DNA of 64,000 bases, taken from Stramonita haemastoma (Eukaryota > Mollusca > Gastropoda > Neogastropoda > Muricidae). This document shows positions 30,574-46,135 of the stretch, one piece after another. Numbering within the stretch: position 1 is the first letter of the stretch; every line of letters begins with the position of its first letter. Under the pieces are notes generated by a model, which had not been told where the DNA came from, did no database searches, and was given only the letters and a program-made list of their open reading frames with translations. The position numbers and the translations under genes are program-made. The stretch lies in assembly GCA_030674155.1 (NCBI GenBank), contig CM060324.1, forward strand, positions 60,111,780 to 60,175,779, given 5' to 3'.

Positions 30574-30600
30574 TAATATATATATATATATATATATATA
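30386..30600. repeat. (GT)n ... (CA)n inverted pair and (TA)n
   Basis: (GT)n 30388-30466 and (CA)n 30521-30571 are separated by about 54 bp and are mutually complementary. (TA)n at 30576-30601 follows. CT-rich DNA precedes (30220-30390). Confidence 0.93.
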
Positions 30601-30971
30601 TTCTCACTGAATGTCTCACCTATTGTCTAAACATGTTTATCATCCATATTGAGAAATGTTTTATTCACATTTTGTACTCTATATCTTAATAACCACGTGT
30701 GTCCAATGTAATTTTTTGTGTAAACTTTTAATTAATAATATTTTAAGACAGCCGAATAACTATGTCAATCATAATTACGATAGGATTATGAACGTGATTT
30801 TATTACTATAATCATAAGATTGATTAAGGTATTAGGGTATATGTCCCAAAATATATGCCTTATAGTGGATAGATTACTGTCATGTTTCGTTATATGATTT
30901 TATTTAGAATTCAAGGCATATAATTACTTCCCTTAGAATCAAGTTTATTGATGACATGCGCGAGAACCTGT

Positions 30972-31018
<47 letters not shown>

Positions 31019-31504
31019 GTGTGTGTGTGAATCATTATCCAATTTATAAAAAATGATATGCTTTTTATTTATTTATTTTTTTATAACTGGGAAGTCCTAT
31101 GTAATTTATTATTCGTAGTACTTCTCTCCCCTCCTCCCCAATGAGGATAGCAGTTAATATTTTTTCCCTTTAATCAAAATGGTATGATTTCTATGACTTA
31201 TTTTATCGATAGATGGTGGTGGATTGATGGTTTTAGTTGTTTACCTCGTTATGTTCGCTGGTTTACTCTTGATCTATTAGCACTTAAAAATATCAAAATC
31301 ATAATTTGATCGTTATTTCTCATCTCCATTTTTATTTTTAACGAGTGCATTTTAAAAACTACCTTATTATAGTCTTGTTGTCCTTAGTTTTTGGTCTGTT
31401 GTTTGATACTGGGTATAGTTTCTTGTTCTTGGTATTTGGATCATTATTGTTGTTGTTGCTGCTTAGTTAAATGAGTTGGGTTTTTTACCTAGATTTAATC
31501 CCTG
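30601..31504. other. AT-rich intergenic DNA
   Basis: About 900 bp of AT-rich DNA with (GT)n at 30976-31030. No ORF, SINE or LINE recognised. Confidence 0.4.
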
Positions 31505-31555
31505 TTAAGGGCGGGGACTGGATGTAAAAAGGCACGCGAAATAAAAGAATTTGCC
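31505..31555 (+). mobile_element. SINE A tail remnant
   Basis: GGCGGGGACTGGATGTAAAA, then GCACGCGAAATAAAAGAAT, the last 50 bp of family A with an internal deletion. Confidence 0.65.
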
Positions 31556-32154
31556 TTGCCATGCCATGCCTTTCCCCTTTAAAGATCCCCCTCCCCCTTC
31601 CGTTTCAGTTCTTTTTGTCGCCGCTAGTTGATCACCCACCAGGTTCCATTGCACTGTGTTTGGTGACTGCCTTAGTTATTGGAGCTGTTGCTTTTCTCTT
31701 TTTTCTCTCCTTGACTGGGATTTTACTGTGTTCAAAATGCAATTTAAAAAAATGTAGGAATCTCACGCTGAGAAGTAAATCGTGACCTAAAGTTGCTTCA
31801 ATATACAATGTATGCGGCTCTTTACACGAGTGACGCAGCCTGTCCGTAGCCGAGGCCTAGCTGGATTATGTGGGTCTCTGACAGCTGGCTTTCAAAATGA
31901 AGCCTTTGAATTTCTAATCCGCCCTTAAAGTCAAAGCCTTCCTGAGTTTTTCACACACAGCTGACAGGCTCGGAAAAAACTCCTTTTCCATACGCTTTCA
32001 CCCGCCGACCATCCACTCCTTTCATGCAAGGCTAAAAAGAAAGATTGTTGAATTGTACTGACGGCCACAGTATTGGGTTGTGCGCCAATCTGCGTATGAT
32101 CTGCGGGGAGTTCAGTCACAGTCTCTGGTTCCGTGCTACAGGCTTCAGATTCAC
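31556..32154. other. Unassigned DNA
   Basis: No conserved motif. The open frame at 31561-31785 includes a hydrophobic stretch but no homology that I recognise. Confidence 0.3.
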
Positions 32155-32520
32155 TTTCCCCTTGGGAATGTCCAGGGTCCTGTCAGTATGAGTAGCAACC
32201 CTACCTTCTGGAAATTCTGTGCTAGGAATTCCCTCTTTTCTATCCCTCTCTTTGTTTCCGCCTTGTTTCTTTTCTTCCTGTCACCTCCTTTTTGTCTTTT
32301 TTCTGACTTCTTTGTCCATTCTCCTGCCCCCCTTTTTTCTTTTTCTTTTTTCTCCCCAAAGACTAAAAAGATAACAGTTCTCTGCCCACGTCGAAGTCGG
32401 CTGCGCGCTGCCTGACTTGTCAGGTGCTGAACGGCAGTGCAACGCATTTCCGCGCATATGACAGACAAGGATAGTTGCTGTCTGAGCTTTCGAAGAAAGA
32501 TAAGAAGAAGAAAAGGAATC
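32155..32520 (-). mobile_element. Repeat family G, near-complete copy
   Basis: On plus: CCTTGGGAATGTCCAGGGTC, CCTGTCAGTATGAGTAGCAA, CTAGGAATTCCCTCTTTTCT, CTGTCACCTCCTTTTTGTC, TGACTTGTCAGGTGCTGAAC and CAAGGATAGTTGCTGTCTG. Matches other G copies end to end in reverse. Confidence 0.78.
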
Positions 32521-33054
32521 TCTATGGTCAGCATTTTAAGGGAAATGTTTGTTGAGACTTTTGTGTGTGTGGAATTCGTATTTCTTCAACACTGCCTTTG
32601 TATTATACATGTGTATTATTTGAGTATGTATAAATAGTTCATTATTTCGGAAAACACGATAAACACATGTGGGTTACGGCATAGCTAAAAACCATAAACA
32701 AGTAAACAGTGTCATACAAAACAGAACAAATCGGTATCACAGTCCTTAACAACAAAGGCACTCATATGTTTCCAACAAGGCACTCATTATGTTGTGACAG
32801 CTCTCCATATAATGTGTACCAACAAGTACACAAGCAAGGGCACATACGCGCGCGCGCGTGCGCGTGCATACACACAGACACAGACACACACAGACACACA
32901 CAGACACACACAACACACACGACACACACAGACAACAACACAACAGGCAACACACAACACTACACTAAACCACACCACCATAATAAAGCTAACCATAGAC
33001 TGTTGCCAGGCCCAATATGCATAAATCAAGCTGCAAAAGAAACATTGTGAAATA
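32521..33054. other. Unassigned DNA with (CG)n/(CA)n patch
   Basis: Unassigned to 32840; CGCG/CACA-rich 32848-32960. No gene recognised. Confidence 0.4.
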
Positions 33055-33475
33055 AACTCCTCCCTTTCTAAAATCAGTTCCTTCAAAACAAATGTTTAAG
33101 AACTTTTGAAGAAACATCTGATGGACAAACTGTAAGTCCATGTTTATGTTCGATACTACCTCACATTTGGCTGTTTGTTGTTATTCATGCCCATGTTATT
33201 TTGTATTTTTATCATTTGTATGCATGACGTGAGCTTATGTTGTGCTGTCTTGGGTTTGTTTGTTTTTTATCTTGAAGATTTGTTGGAAGAAAATCCTCAT
33301 TTATTTTAGTTTTTCAACAAAGATTGATATTTGTCTTTGAATGTGTTAGAAGTCAATTTTCATTATTTTTTTTTTAGTGAGGGCAGGATGAAAAAAAGTT
33401 GTGTAAACTTAATCTTTTACCCTCAATAAAAATCATTTTGACTTGACTTGACTTGACTTGACTTGACACATACGT
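33055..33475 (+). mobile_element. LINE H 3' end with (TTGAC)n tail
   Basis: Matches the reverse of 35240-35600: CAGTTCCTTCAAAACAAATG, GAAACATCTGATGGACAAAC, GAGGGCAGGATGAAAAAAAG and CCTCAATAAAAATCATTTTG. Ends in five TTGAC units (33438-33467). Only the ORF terminus and 3' UTR remain: a 5'-truncated insertion. Confidence 0.88.
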
Positions 33476-33549
33476 CGTAAGGTGTTGTAACATGATACGT
33501 TTGTATCTTTTGCTTTGTGATCATTTCTGTTTGGGTTGTTTCTTGTTTT

Positions 33550-33850
<301 letters not shown>

Positions 33851-34377
33851 TGCAGAAGACAAAAATCAGTCGTACTAAATGGTCTTGAGAACACAAAGAA
33901 CAGTTTCTGAGGAAGATAGATAAGGAACCTTTGAGTTCTGATAACAGCTAACATCAACCACAGGTAGAGACTAACCGGACTTCTATGAAGACAAAGAGAA
34001 GAATGGCGGCGGAGCGAATACTTATTCAGTATGTCTTCACCTTCACCCTCACCTGTCCCATAGTTCCGCGGACCGTTGGGGCACTACTGATACTTTTGCA
34101 ACCAGTTTCCTCCATCCCCCACGGTCCTCTCCCCCCCCCCCCCCCCCCCCCCCCCCCGTAGCAGACCGCTCCACCCAAGGCCTGATGTTGTCTTCCCATC
34201 GTTTCCTCTGACTGCCTCTTGTCTCCCTCCTTTACTGTTCCCTGTAGGACTGTCTCGGCCAGTTTACATGTTCGTGTGCGCATACAACATGTGCGCCAGA
34301 GAGAAAGGCTAGTTGGGTGAAAGACAATGACCAGCTATTATTTTGCAAAACTCTTTTTTTTATGTATTTATATATTT
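33851..34377. other. Unassigned DNA with C-run
   Basis: C-run of about 27 (34131-34157). No recognised gene or SINE. Confidence 0.35.
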
Positions 34378-34538
34378 CATTCTTTTATTTCGAGGATAAT
34401 GGAATAAACACTTATGTGCCTTTTTACATCCAGTCCCCGTGTGTATCCAGTTTTGTAAATTTTGTCATCCGTTCCCACCGGCACACAATCGGCTTCCCTT
34501 CCGAAAAGTGGGTCGGGTTTTAACGTGTGCGAAAGATG

Positions 34539-34613
<75 letters not shown>

Positions 34614-34626
34614 TGGTGTGTGTGGG

Positions 34627-34658
<32 letters not shown>

Positions 34659-34665
34659 TGTGTGT

Positions 34666-34735
<70 letters not shown>
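34378..34735 (-). mobile_element. SINE A 3' half truncated at (GT)n, with (GTGC)n and (TAG)n
   Basis: 34378-34540: tail and CACCGGCACACAATCGGC half of SINE A on the minus strand, cut at GAAAGATGTTTTTG. Then (GT)n 34543-34624, (GTGC)n 34625-34660 and (TAG)n 34666-34730. Confidence 0.9.
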
Positions 34736-38340
<3,605 letters not shown>

Positions 38341-38750
38341 TTTATTTGAAGCTTGAATAACAAAATTTAGATTGATGATGTAGGCTCACACCAAGACTGA
38401 TGTGGGATAAGGAGTCACAGTATACCTATATAATATGTACGCTGTGTATTAAAGATGCTCTTATGCCGTGTTGAATATCAACAATTATTATCATAAACTG
38501 ATGGCCTTCACATCCACTAAAAGGTGATTGGTTTTATCTAACAGAAAAAAAAAAGCGTAGCACAATGGTGTAACTATAAACCGATCACTGAAGCACAATC
38601 ATCAGTCAAAACAACAATCAAGAGAACTAAACAAGCAGAAAAATCAATGGGTAAAACAACAATTAATTAGAATAATAATAATAATAATAATAATAATGAT
38701 AATAATAATAATAATAATAATGTGTGTGTGTGTGTTTGTGTGTGTGTGTA
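38341..38750. other. AT-rich DNA with (AAT)n and (GT)n
   Basis: No gene seen. (AAT)n at 38668-38720 and interrupted (GT)n at 38721-38750. Confidence 0.6.
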
Positions 38751-41454
38751 TGAACAAGAACAACAACAAGAACAAGAACATCCTTTACTGCCATAGAAAC
38801 CCAGAAGGCTTGTAGACACAAGTAAACAAGTTTCTAAAGGAAAAAGTCACTGAACATGCATACAATCAAAAATGTACTTTGCTAATGGTCCTTGAAGCTG
38901 ATCAAACTGTAATTAATTGCTTGGAATTAAGTTATTGATACACACTGAATGGAATGGTCCAGAGAAACAGTCAGATTGTTGCACTGCTTTCTGTAGATCT
39001 CTTCGTAAATCATAAAACAACAGGCATTCATCCCCCAAAAAGAAACTCATCCTATATGATACTCTCTATGTGGCAATCTTTCAGAATCCATGTGTAATAA
39101 TTTAAATCAGAATCTTACGCATGCACCATATGTATTTACATACAGTGGGTACCTGCTAAAATATCCATATACCATTTTAATTGGTGTCTTGGCAGGCACA
39201 GCTAAGAAGCTTTTACAAGCGATTAAATGTACCTTGTCTAGATGTTCTTGTCTGTGCAACTCCCAAACTTCAGCTGAATATAACAGTATTGGTGAGATTT
39301 TGGTATCGACAATTTTAAAAATGTGTTTACTATCATTTCCTTGCACTTCTGGAAAACTTTAAGCTATATAACTGCTTTTTGCCTTTAGTAGCCAAATGTG
39401 ATGTGTCTCTCTTTGCCCTAATCACAGATGTAAAATTAAATCCTAAATAACAATAATTGTTAACTGTATCTAATCCTTTATTATCAAAAAAAAACATTTT
39501 TCAAGGTTTTCTAAGTACCCCCTTTCATAAATACCATAATTTTAGTTTTGTTTACGTTTACACTTAATTTCATATTTCCACAACAAGTTTCTAAGACCTT
39601 TAATTGATTTTGTAAGCCAGTGGGTGTAGTTGACATTAATGCCACGTCATCGGCAATTTTAATAACTGAAAAATATCTGGAAACATTTGAGCACTATGCT
39701 TACCTTTTTCAGTCATAATGTTTGCTGAGTAATAAACATAGAAAACAATGTGGGGCTTAGAACACAACTCTGTCTTACTCCATTAGGGTTTGGAACATAT
39801 CAGTTAATTCAGAATTCACTCTATACGTGCTGATGACTTGTACATAGCCGTAAGATGATGTGAAAAAGTTACTCTTCACACCTTGGCACTTGATATAACG
39901 TAATAACTTGTCATGTCAACTGAGTCAAAGGCCTTTCTCAAATCTGCAAAGACAATTTACAGTTTCTTTCCTTTTTAGTCATATAGTTCTGAATTAGTGG
40001 CATGCAATGTAAAAAAAACCATATGATCAATTGTGGAATACATATGACGAAAAACTGCCAAATATTATGAACTGAAGTTATTGTTTTCTAACCAGTCATA
40101 CAATCGAACAGTCATTATTGAAGTATTACATTTAGATACTCTGCTTAAAAGAGACACTTACCTATATTTATCAACATCCGCAGAATCTTCTTTCTTATAC
40201 AAAGGAATGAGTATGGCTTTGGACCATTCTTGTGGGTATATGCCTTGGTAAAAAAAATTACATTAAGTAGCTTTACTAGAAGCACATTTACTTTTGCACC
40301 GACTTTTTGTTTTAGCATTTCTGCAGAAATTTCATCAATGCCACTTGCTGTGCTGTTTTTCAGTCTTCCAATAGCATACATAACTTCTTCTTCTGTTATT
40401 TTTTTTAATGTAACTTATGGTCTATTTCCTCAGATAAATCAATTACAATATCACATTCATCAATACATTCATCATTATTACCTTGGAAGACTTCTAAAGT
40501 GGTTAAACTAGTTATCTGAGGTAATGTTGTTTGTAAATTCTTTTCTTATTTCCAAGACCCAACCTTCTTAATTCCCTCCAAAAACTAGAGGAACTGTTAG
40601 TCTCGTTTGCTAGCCTTTCAGTTTGTTGCCTGTTATACGTGAATTTTTTGGCTTTCAGCAACTTTCTAGCTTCAACGTATATAATTCTGTCTTCTTCCTT
40701 CCTGGAAAATCAAAAATGATGAAGTTTTCTTCTAGTTTCTGTTTTCATGTTATTACACTCAAAATTAAACCATGCTGATTTTCTCTCTCTTTTTCTTTTT
40801 TTAAAATTAAAACAAATTTTCTTAACCATACACCTCCTGGTATCTTTAAGACAATGTAGTCAAGTCAAAACACTTTAATCATCCCTGAAGGGATTTCAAG
40901 GGCACTGTCTACATTTCTTTCTAAGTCTTTTACACCTATCAATATTTTGTTTTGGATATTTTTGCTCACCCATGATTTGACAAACTCATCTCTGTAGGCT
41001 TCACTCAAAATGTACTTTCCATATACTTTATTTTCATTTTGTTTTCCCCTTCCTGTTTTTTTTCTTCTTGTCTCTATATTCATACTTACTGGTAAATGTC
41101 TGACTCTACAATGCTCTCTACTTGTAAAGCTGAATTAGGAACAGATGACACAAGTTCTACAGATACAATAAAATAATCCACCATACTTTCACCAGAATAT
41201 CCAATAAATGTACAACTATTATCAAAACCTGGATCACTAGGGCCATTGAATATTGTAGTCATGCATGTTACACAGTTCAATAAGTTGTTCCCCAAAGTTG
41301 TTAATGTTATCATCTTGAGATTTCCTTGGATAATAATTATAGTCGGGAGTCAACATCTGTTCAAAATAACTGCTAGCTGCATAAAGGTATAGTTTTCCAT
41401 TGCAGTTCTTGCATTAAAATCTCCACAGCAGAATGAAAAAATCGCTATGTTCAC

Positions 41455-42047
<593 letters not shown>

Positions 42048-42307
42048 CTTAGTGTCCATCGAGTAATTCAATTCCATGCACACCATGATGTGACTTCCAG
42101 AACAAAGAGTCATAACGTGGGCTGTATGAACAAATCATTATGTTCTTATCTGTGAAAAAGATGTGTCTGTCTATTTGTAAAACTTCTGTATTTTCTTGTT
42201 CTACCTGGATGCGTGTACTAGAATCAGCAAAAGACTTCCATACCATTACAATTGCTTCACCAGAGTATCTTCCTTGATGGGATAATTTCTTTGGTTTAGA
42301 AGTAAAA

Positions 42308-42600
42308 AGGTAAAGGTGTCCCATAAACTGTGTGGTCGTAGGGGAGCGAGGCGTCAGAGACCTCAGCATCTCTAGGGGCCAGCATGTTGAGGGCGGTACC
42401 CATTTCGTCTCCCTCACTGCTTTACCTTCCCCGACCCTAAAGAGGGCAGATACCCATTTACAGGTGGGGGAACTGGGGGAACACTTTTGAAACCAAGGGC
42501 GTAAACGGTCACCCATCCACTTGGTAACCACGCTCGCTCCAGGCTGCTTAACATTGGCTAGGGGAAAGCCAGTGCTCTGACCACTGACCTATCCCGTCCC
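42308..42600 (-). mobile_element. SINE family B, full copy inside LINE endonuclease
   Basis: On plus: AAGGTGTCCCATAAACTGTG through GTCACCCATCCACTTGGTAA (5S-like) to CTATCCCGTCCC (A box side). The LINE reading resumes on both sides with AGAAGTAAA duplicated at 42299 and 42604, a likely target-site duplication. Confidence 0.92.
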
Positions 42601-42719
42601 TTTAGAAGTAAATACCACAAAGTCATCAAGTAAAGCTGATTCAAATTCACAAGCCATGCAAGTTTCCGTTAGACATAGACTGTCATAAAATACTAGAACA
42701 TTAATAAATTCAGAGTTTG

Positions 42720-42723
<4 letters not shown>

Positions 42724-42791
<68 letters not shown>

Positions 42792-42811
42792 GGCAGACAG
42801 ACAGACAGACA

Positions 42812-42844
<33 letters not shown>

Positions 42845-42848
42845 ACAG
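42724..42848. repeat. (GA)n, (GACA)n, (GGCA)n array
   Basis: (GA)n 42724-42792, then (CAGA)n and (CAGG)n to 42845, at the 5' boundary of the LINE relic. Confidence 0.95.
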
Positions 42849-43061
42849 AGCCATATAAAACTTCTTGAACGGTAGTATAGTTACATGAATAGTGTAGTCC
42901 TCTCCTTAATGCTCTATACATGTCACGCAAAATTGGGCTATCAAACAATATATGATGGATTGAAATGGGTTTATAATATGTTGTGTATGAGTAGGTTCAT
43001 AAGGCGCCCTTGCGTGCGTTGGTGTACGCGTGTGTGTATGTGTGTGTGTGTTTTATTTTTA
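42849..43061. other. Unassigned short stretch
   Basis: ATAAAACTTCTTGAACGGTA (42855) resembles ATAAAACTTCTTGAACAGTG at 26197, so this is probably another dispersed repeat. GT-rich at 43028-43050. Confidence 0.4.
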
Positions 43062-43163
43062 TTCTTTTATTTTGATGATAATGGAATAAGCACTCCTGTG
43101 ATTTTTTTTAGATCTAGTCCCCGTTGAGGGTCGGGATAGCTCAGTAGTCATAGCCTTTCGCTT
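43062..43163. mobile_element. SINE A tail (minus) fused to SINE B head (plus)
   Basis: 43062-43126 is the family A tail reversed (TTCTTTTATTTTGATGATAA, GTCCCCGT). 43128-43163 is a family B head (GGGTCGGGATAGCTCAGTAG, CTTTCGCTTTG). Both are truncated at the junction. Confidence 0.7.
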
Positions 43164-43184
43164 TGATAGAAGATGATGGTGTTA

Positions 43185-44435
43185 CAGTTTTAATCCTTGG
43201 TGTTTGCTGAAAGACTGAAGCCACAAGTAGAGGCTATCATTGCTGAGGAACAAACAGGTTTCAGAGCAGGACGTAGCACAACTGAACAGATATTCATCCT
43301 CAGAATACTCCCTGAGCGGTACCTTCCACACCAACAAGACCTCTACCACGTTTTTATTGATTTTAAGAAGGCATTCGACAGGGTATGGCATGCAGCCTGG
43401 TGGGCAACCATGAATTTGTACAGCATCAATGCAAACCTGATCAGGGTCATCAAAGAGCTGTACAACAAGGCCACCAATGCAGTGTACTACAACAGCAACA
43501 TTGGAGAGTTGTTTCGAACGACAGTTGGAGTAAAGCAGGGCTGTCTACTCTCACCCACTCTTTTCAACATCTTCCTTGAGAGAATCATGGCTGATGCACT
43601 GAAACATGGATCAGTCAGCATTGGTGGCAGAACGATTACAAACCTCCGCTTCGCAGATGATATTGACGGACTAGAAGGTTCAGAACAGGATCTTGCCAGC
43701 TTAACAGAACATCTGAACAATGCCTCTAAAACATACGGCATGGAAATCAGTGCAGAGAACACGAAACTGATGACCAATAACGCAAAGGGCATCAGTACTG
43801 ATATCAGGGTCAACAATCAGAAGCTGGAAACGGTTCAAAGCTTCAAGTACTTGGGAACTGTTGTATCAGACAAGAGGTCCATAGCCAGAGGTAGTATGCA
43901 GGATTGCACAGACAATAAGAGCACTGTCAAAACTGAACACAATCTGGAAAGATAAAAATATTTCACTCACCTCCAAGATAAGACTAATGCGCTCCCTTGT
44001 CATATCCATATTCCTGTATGCCTGTGAATCGTGGACCCTGACTGCTGATTTGAAGAGAAGAGTACAGGCGGTAGAGATGGGATGCTTCCGGAGACTCCTT
44101 GGCATCTCCTACAGAGACCACATAAGCAACAAAGAAGTTCATAACAGAGTCTAGCAAACCATTGGTCCCTACGGAAACCTTCTATCAATCGTAAAGAAGC
44201 GTAAAATAAATGGTACAGGCATGTAACAAGATCAAAAGGACTTGCAAAGACAATACTGCAAGGCACTGTCCAAGGAGGAAGAAAAAGAGGCAGACCAAAG
44301 AAGAGATGGGAGGACAACATCAGCGAATGGACAGGCCTTGAACTCAATTAAACTTTGAGAAAGGCAGAACAACAGAGAGAGGAATGGAGGGAACTGGTTA
44401 TCAAGTCTTCAGGGGTGCCTCCACGGTCGCCAGAC
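43185..44435 (+). mobile_element. RTE-type LINE, 5'-truncated, nearly intact RT
   Basis: Long frame 43197-43955: EEQTGFRAGRSTTEQIF, DFKKAFDRVWHAAWWATM, TTVGVKQGCLLSPTLFNIFL, LRFADDIDGL (catalytic YADD-type box), YGMEISAENTKLM and FKYLGTVVSD. A frameshift near 43885 moves the rest to another frame: VVCRIAQTIRALSKLNTIWK, RLMRSLVISIFLYACESWTL, CFRRLLGISYRDHISNKEVH, a stop near 44152, then KKRKI.WYRHVTRSKGLAKT and GRKRGRPKKRWEDNI. It ends AKSS-like VIKSSGVPPRSPD and runs into (GATA)n. The endonuclease part is missing. Few lesions, so a young insertion. Confidence 0.94.
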
Positions 44436-44545
<110 letters not shown>

Positions 44546-44719
44546 TTTAGTGGTTGTCCCTGGATAAACAATTTTATTCATAATTTGTATTCTAAGTTCT
44601 CCTGGGTGGGACGATTGCAATTGAATTTTTCATGAATGTTTTATGTCGGATTGTTATCACTTTGAGTGTAATAGCTATGATGATCGTGAATATATTTGTT
44701 GATGTTCATTAATGTGGCT

Positions 44720-45195
44720 GTAGTTGATAGTAGTAGGCACCCATCAGTCTCGAAAGACTATGGGGTTGCGCTCTAGTCTTTAGAGCGCAAAGCCTGGGTA
44801 TGGAGTAAGTATGGAGGGCAAGCTGTTCCCCATGCAGCAGACCCCCCACCCTCCCCTCTCCATGCCACTTGAATGATCCATTGGAAAGGCAATGACCCAT
44901 ACGAATGGTTCCAGTACCGTCGCAGGAGCCACCAGAACGTTGCTATGTACAGCCCCGAGCCGCCCTGGGACTCCAACTTTCCGATTTTTCCTCAGGGATG
45001 GTGTCTAAACACGACACCTGTGTGCATGCTGGTTTTTATTTTATTTTATTTTTTATAATTTTGTCATCCGCTCCTACGGCACACGATGGCCTGCTCTTCC
45101 GACAGGCGGAACGGGTTTTTAACGTGTGCCAAGATATTCTGCGTGCGTTCGCACACGGGCCTCGGTTTATAGTCTCACCCGAATGACTTTATGAG
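44720..45195 (-). mobile_element. Composite SINE D, inverted relative to the copy at 8681
   Basis: On plus: ATCAGTCTCGAAAGACTATG, GGACTCCAACTTTCCGATTT, GGTGTCTAAACACGACACC, then CGGCACACGATGGCCTGC, GGTTTATAGTCTCACCCG. The tRNA-like head is lost at 45195, where the inverted repeat begins. Confidence 0.78.
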
Positions 45196-45213
45196 TTGAT
45201 GATGGATACAATT

Positions 45214-45341
45214 ATGTGAAGAAGAAGGAGAAAAAGAACAGTAAAAATGGACAGGCAGGAGAAAAGAGTGACACAGAGCGAAAGTAGGAAAACATGGAAA
45301 AGAAAGTAAGGAAATTGAGAGATAGAGGGGGAGAGAGAGAG

Positions 45342-45428
<87 letters not shown>

Positions 45429-45511
45429 AATGGATATAATTATTTGGTGTTCAGTGTTGTCTGTCTTGGTATTCACTGCATGGTTATGAATCTCTCTCTC
45501 TCTCCTCTCTC

Positions 45512-45575
<64 letters not shown>

Positions 45576-45739
45576 TCTCTCTCACTCTCCACCCCCGCTA
45601 TCTCTCTCTCTCTTTCTTACTCCCCTCCCTCTCAATTTCCTTACTTTCTTTTCCATGTTTTCCTACTTTCGCTCTGTGTCACTCTTTTCTCTTGCCTGTC
45701 CATTTTTACTGTTCTTTTCTCTTTCTTCTTCTCTTACAT
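45214..45739. repeat. Large inverted repeat: unique arms plus (GA)n/(CT)n
   Basis: Left arm 45214-45325 is the reverse complement of 45629-45739 with only a few mismatches (for example ACATGGAAAAGAAAGTAAGG against CCTTACTTTCTTTTCCATGT). Inside are (GA)n 45325-45426 and (CT)n 45491-45595, also complementary. The central loop is about 60 bp (45427-45490). Frames on both strands encode the same peptide because of the symmetry; no gene. Confidence 0.95.
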
Positions 45740-46135
45740 TCTCTGTGCACCCTATTCCTTTGCTTTTATTTTCTTCCTTTCTTTTTTTTTTTTTTTTAGC
45801 TGTCGTTGTTTTAAATGTAGATCTGGAAGAAATGTTGTGCCGTGTTATGTGATCTGGTGGATAAAAGGTGTTCCTTTTATTTTCAATTTTTGATACGAGT
45901 TCAGAGGTTGAAAATTTATTTCTTGAATGGGATAGTTGTCCTCCTCCCCCCCCCCCCCTCTCTCTCCTCCCCGGAGATTAGATTTCTTTTGCAATCTGTG
46001 CTGGAATATTAATTTTGCTCAAATCAAGGTTTGTGTGTGGTGCGTGCTGCGTGCGTGTGTGTGTTGTGTATGCGTGCATGCATGCGTGCGTGCGTGCGTG
46101 CGTGCGTGCGTGGTGTGGTGTGGGGTGTGAGTGGA
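45740..46135. other. Unassigned DNA with C-run and (GTGC)n
   Basis: T-rich, C-run 45947-45959, GT/(GTGC)n 46030-46125. No gene seen. (GTGC)n ends next to the LINE H tail. Confidence 0.4.

Noticed and set aside
40858..40890. TCAAGTCAAAACACTTTAAT taken first as a LINE H tail
   Set aside because: The minus-strand reading through it fits the linker of the LINE at 38751-42735; the TCAAG match is probably chance.
45294..45893. 199-codon frame sharing a peptide with the opposite strand frame 45189-45476
   Set aside because: Explained by the inverted repeat, not by a gene duplicated in opposite orientation.
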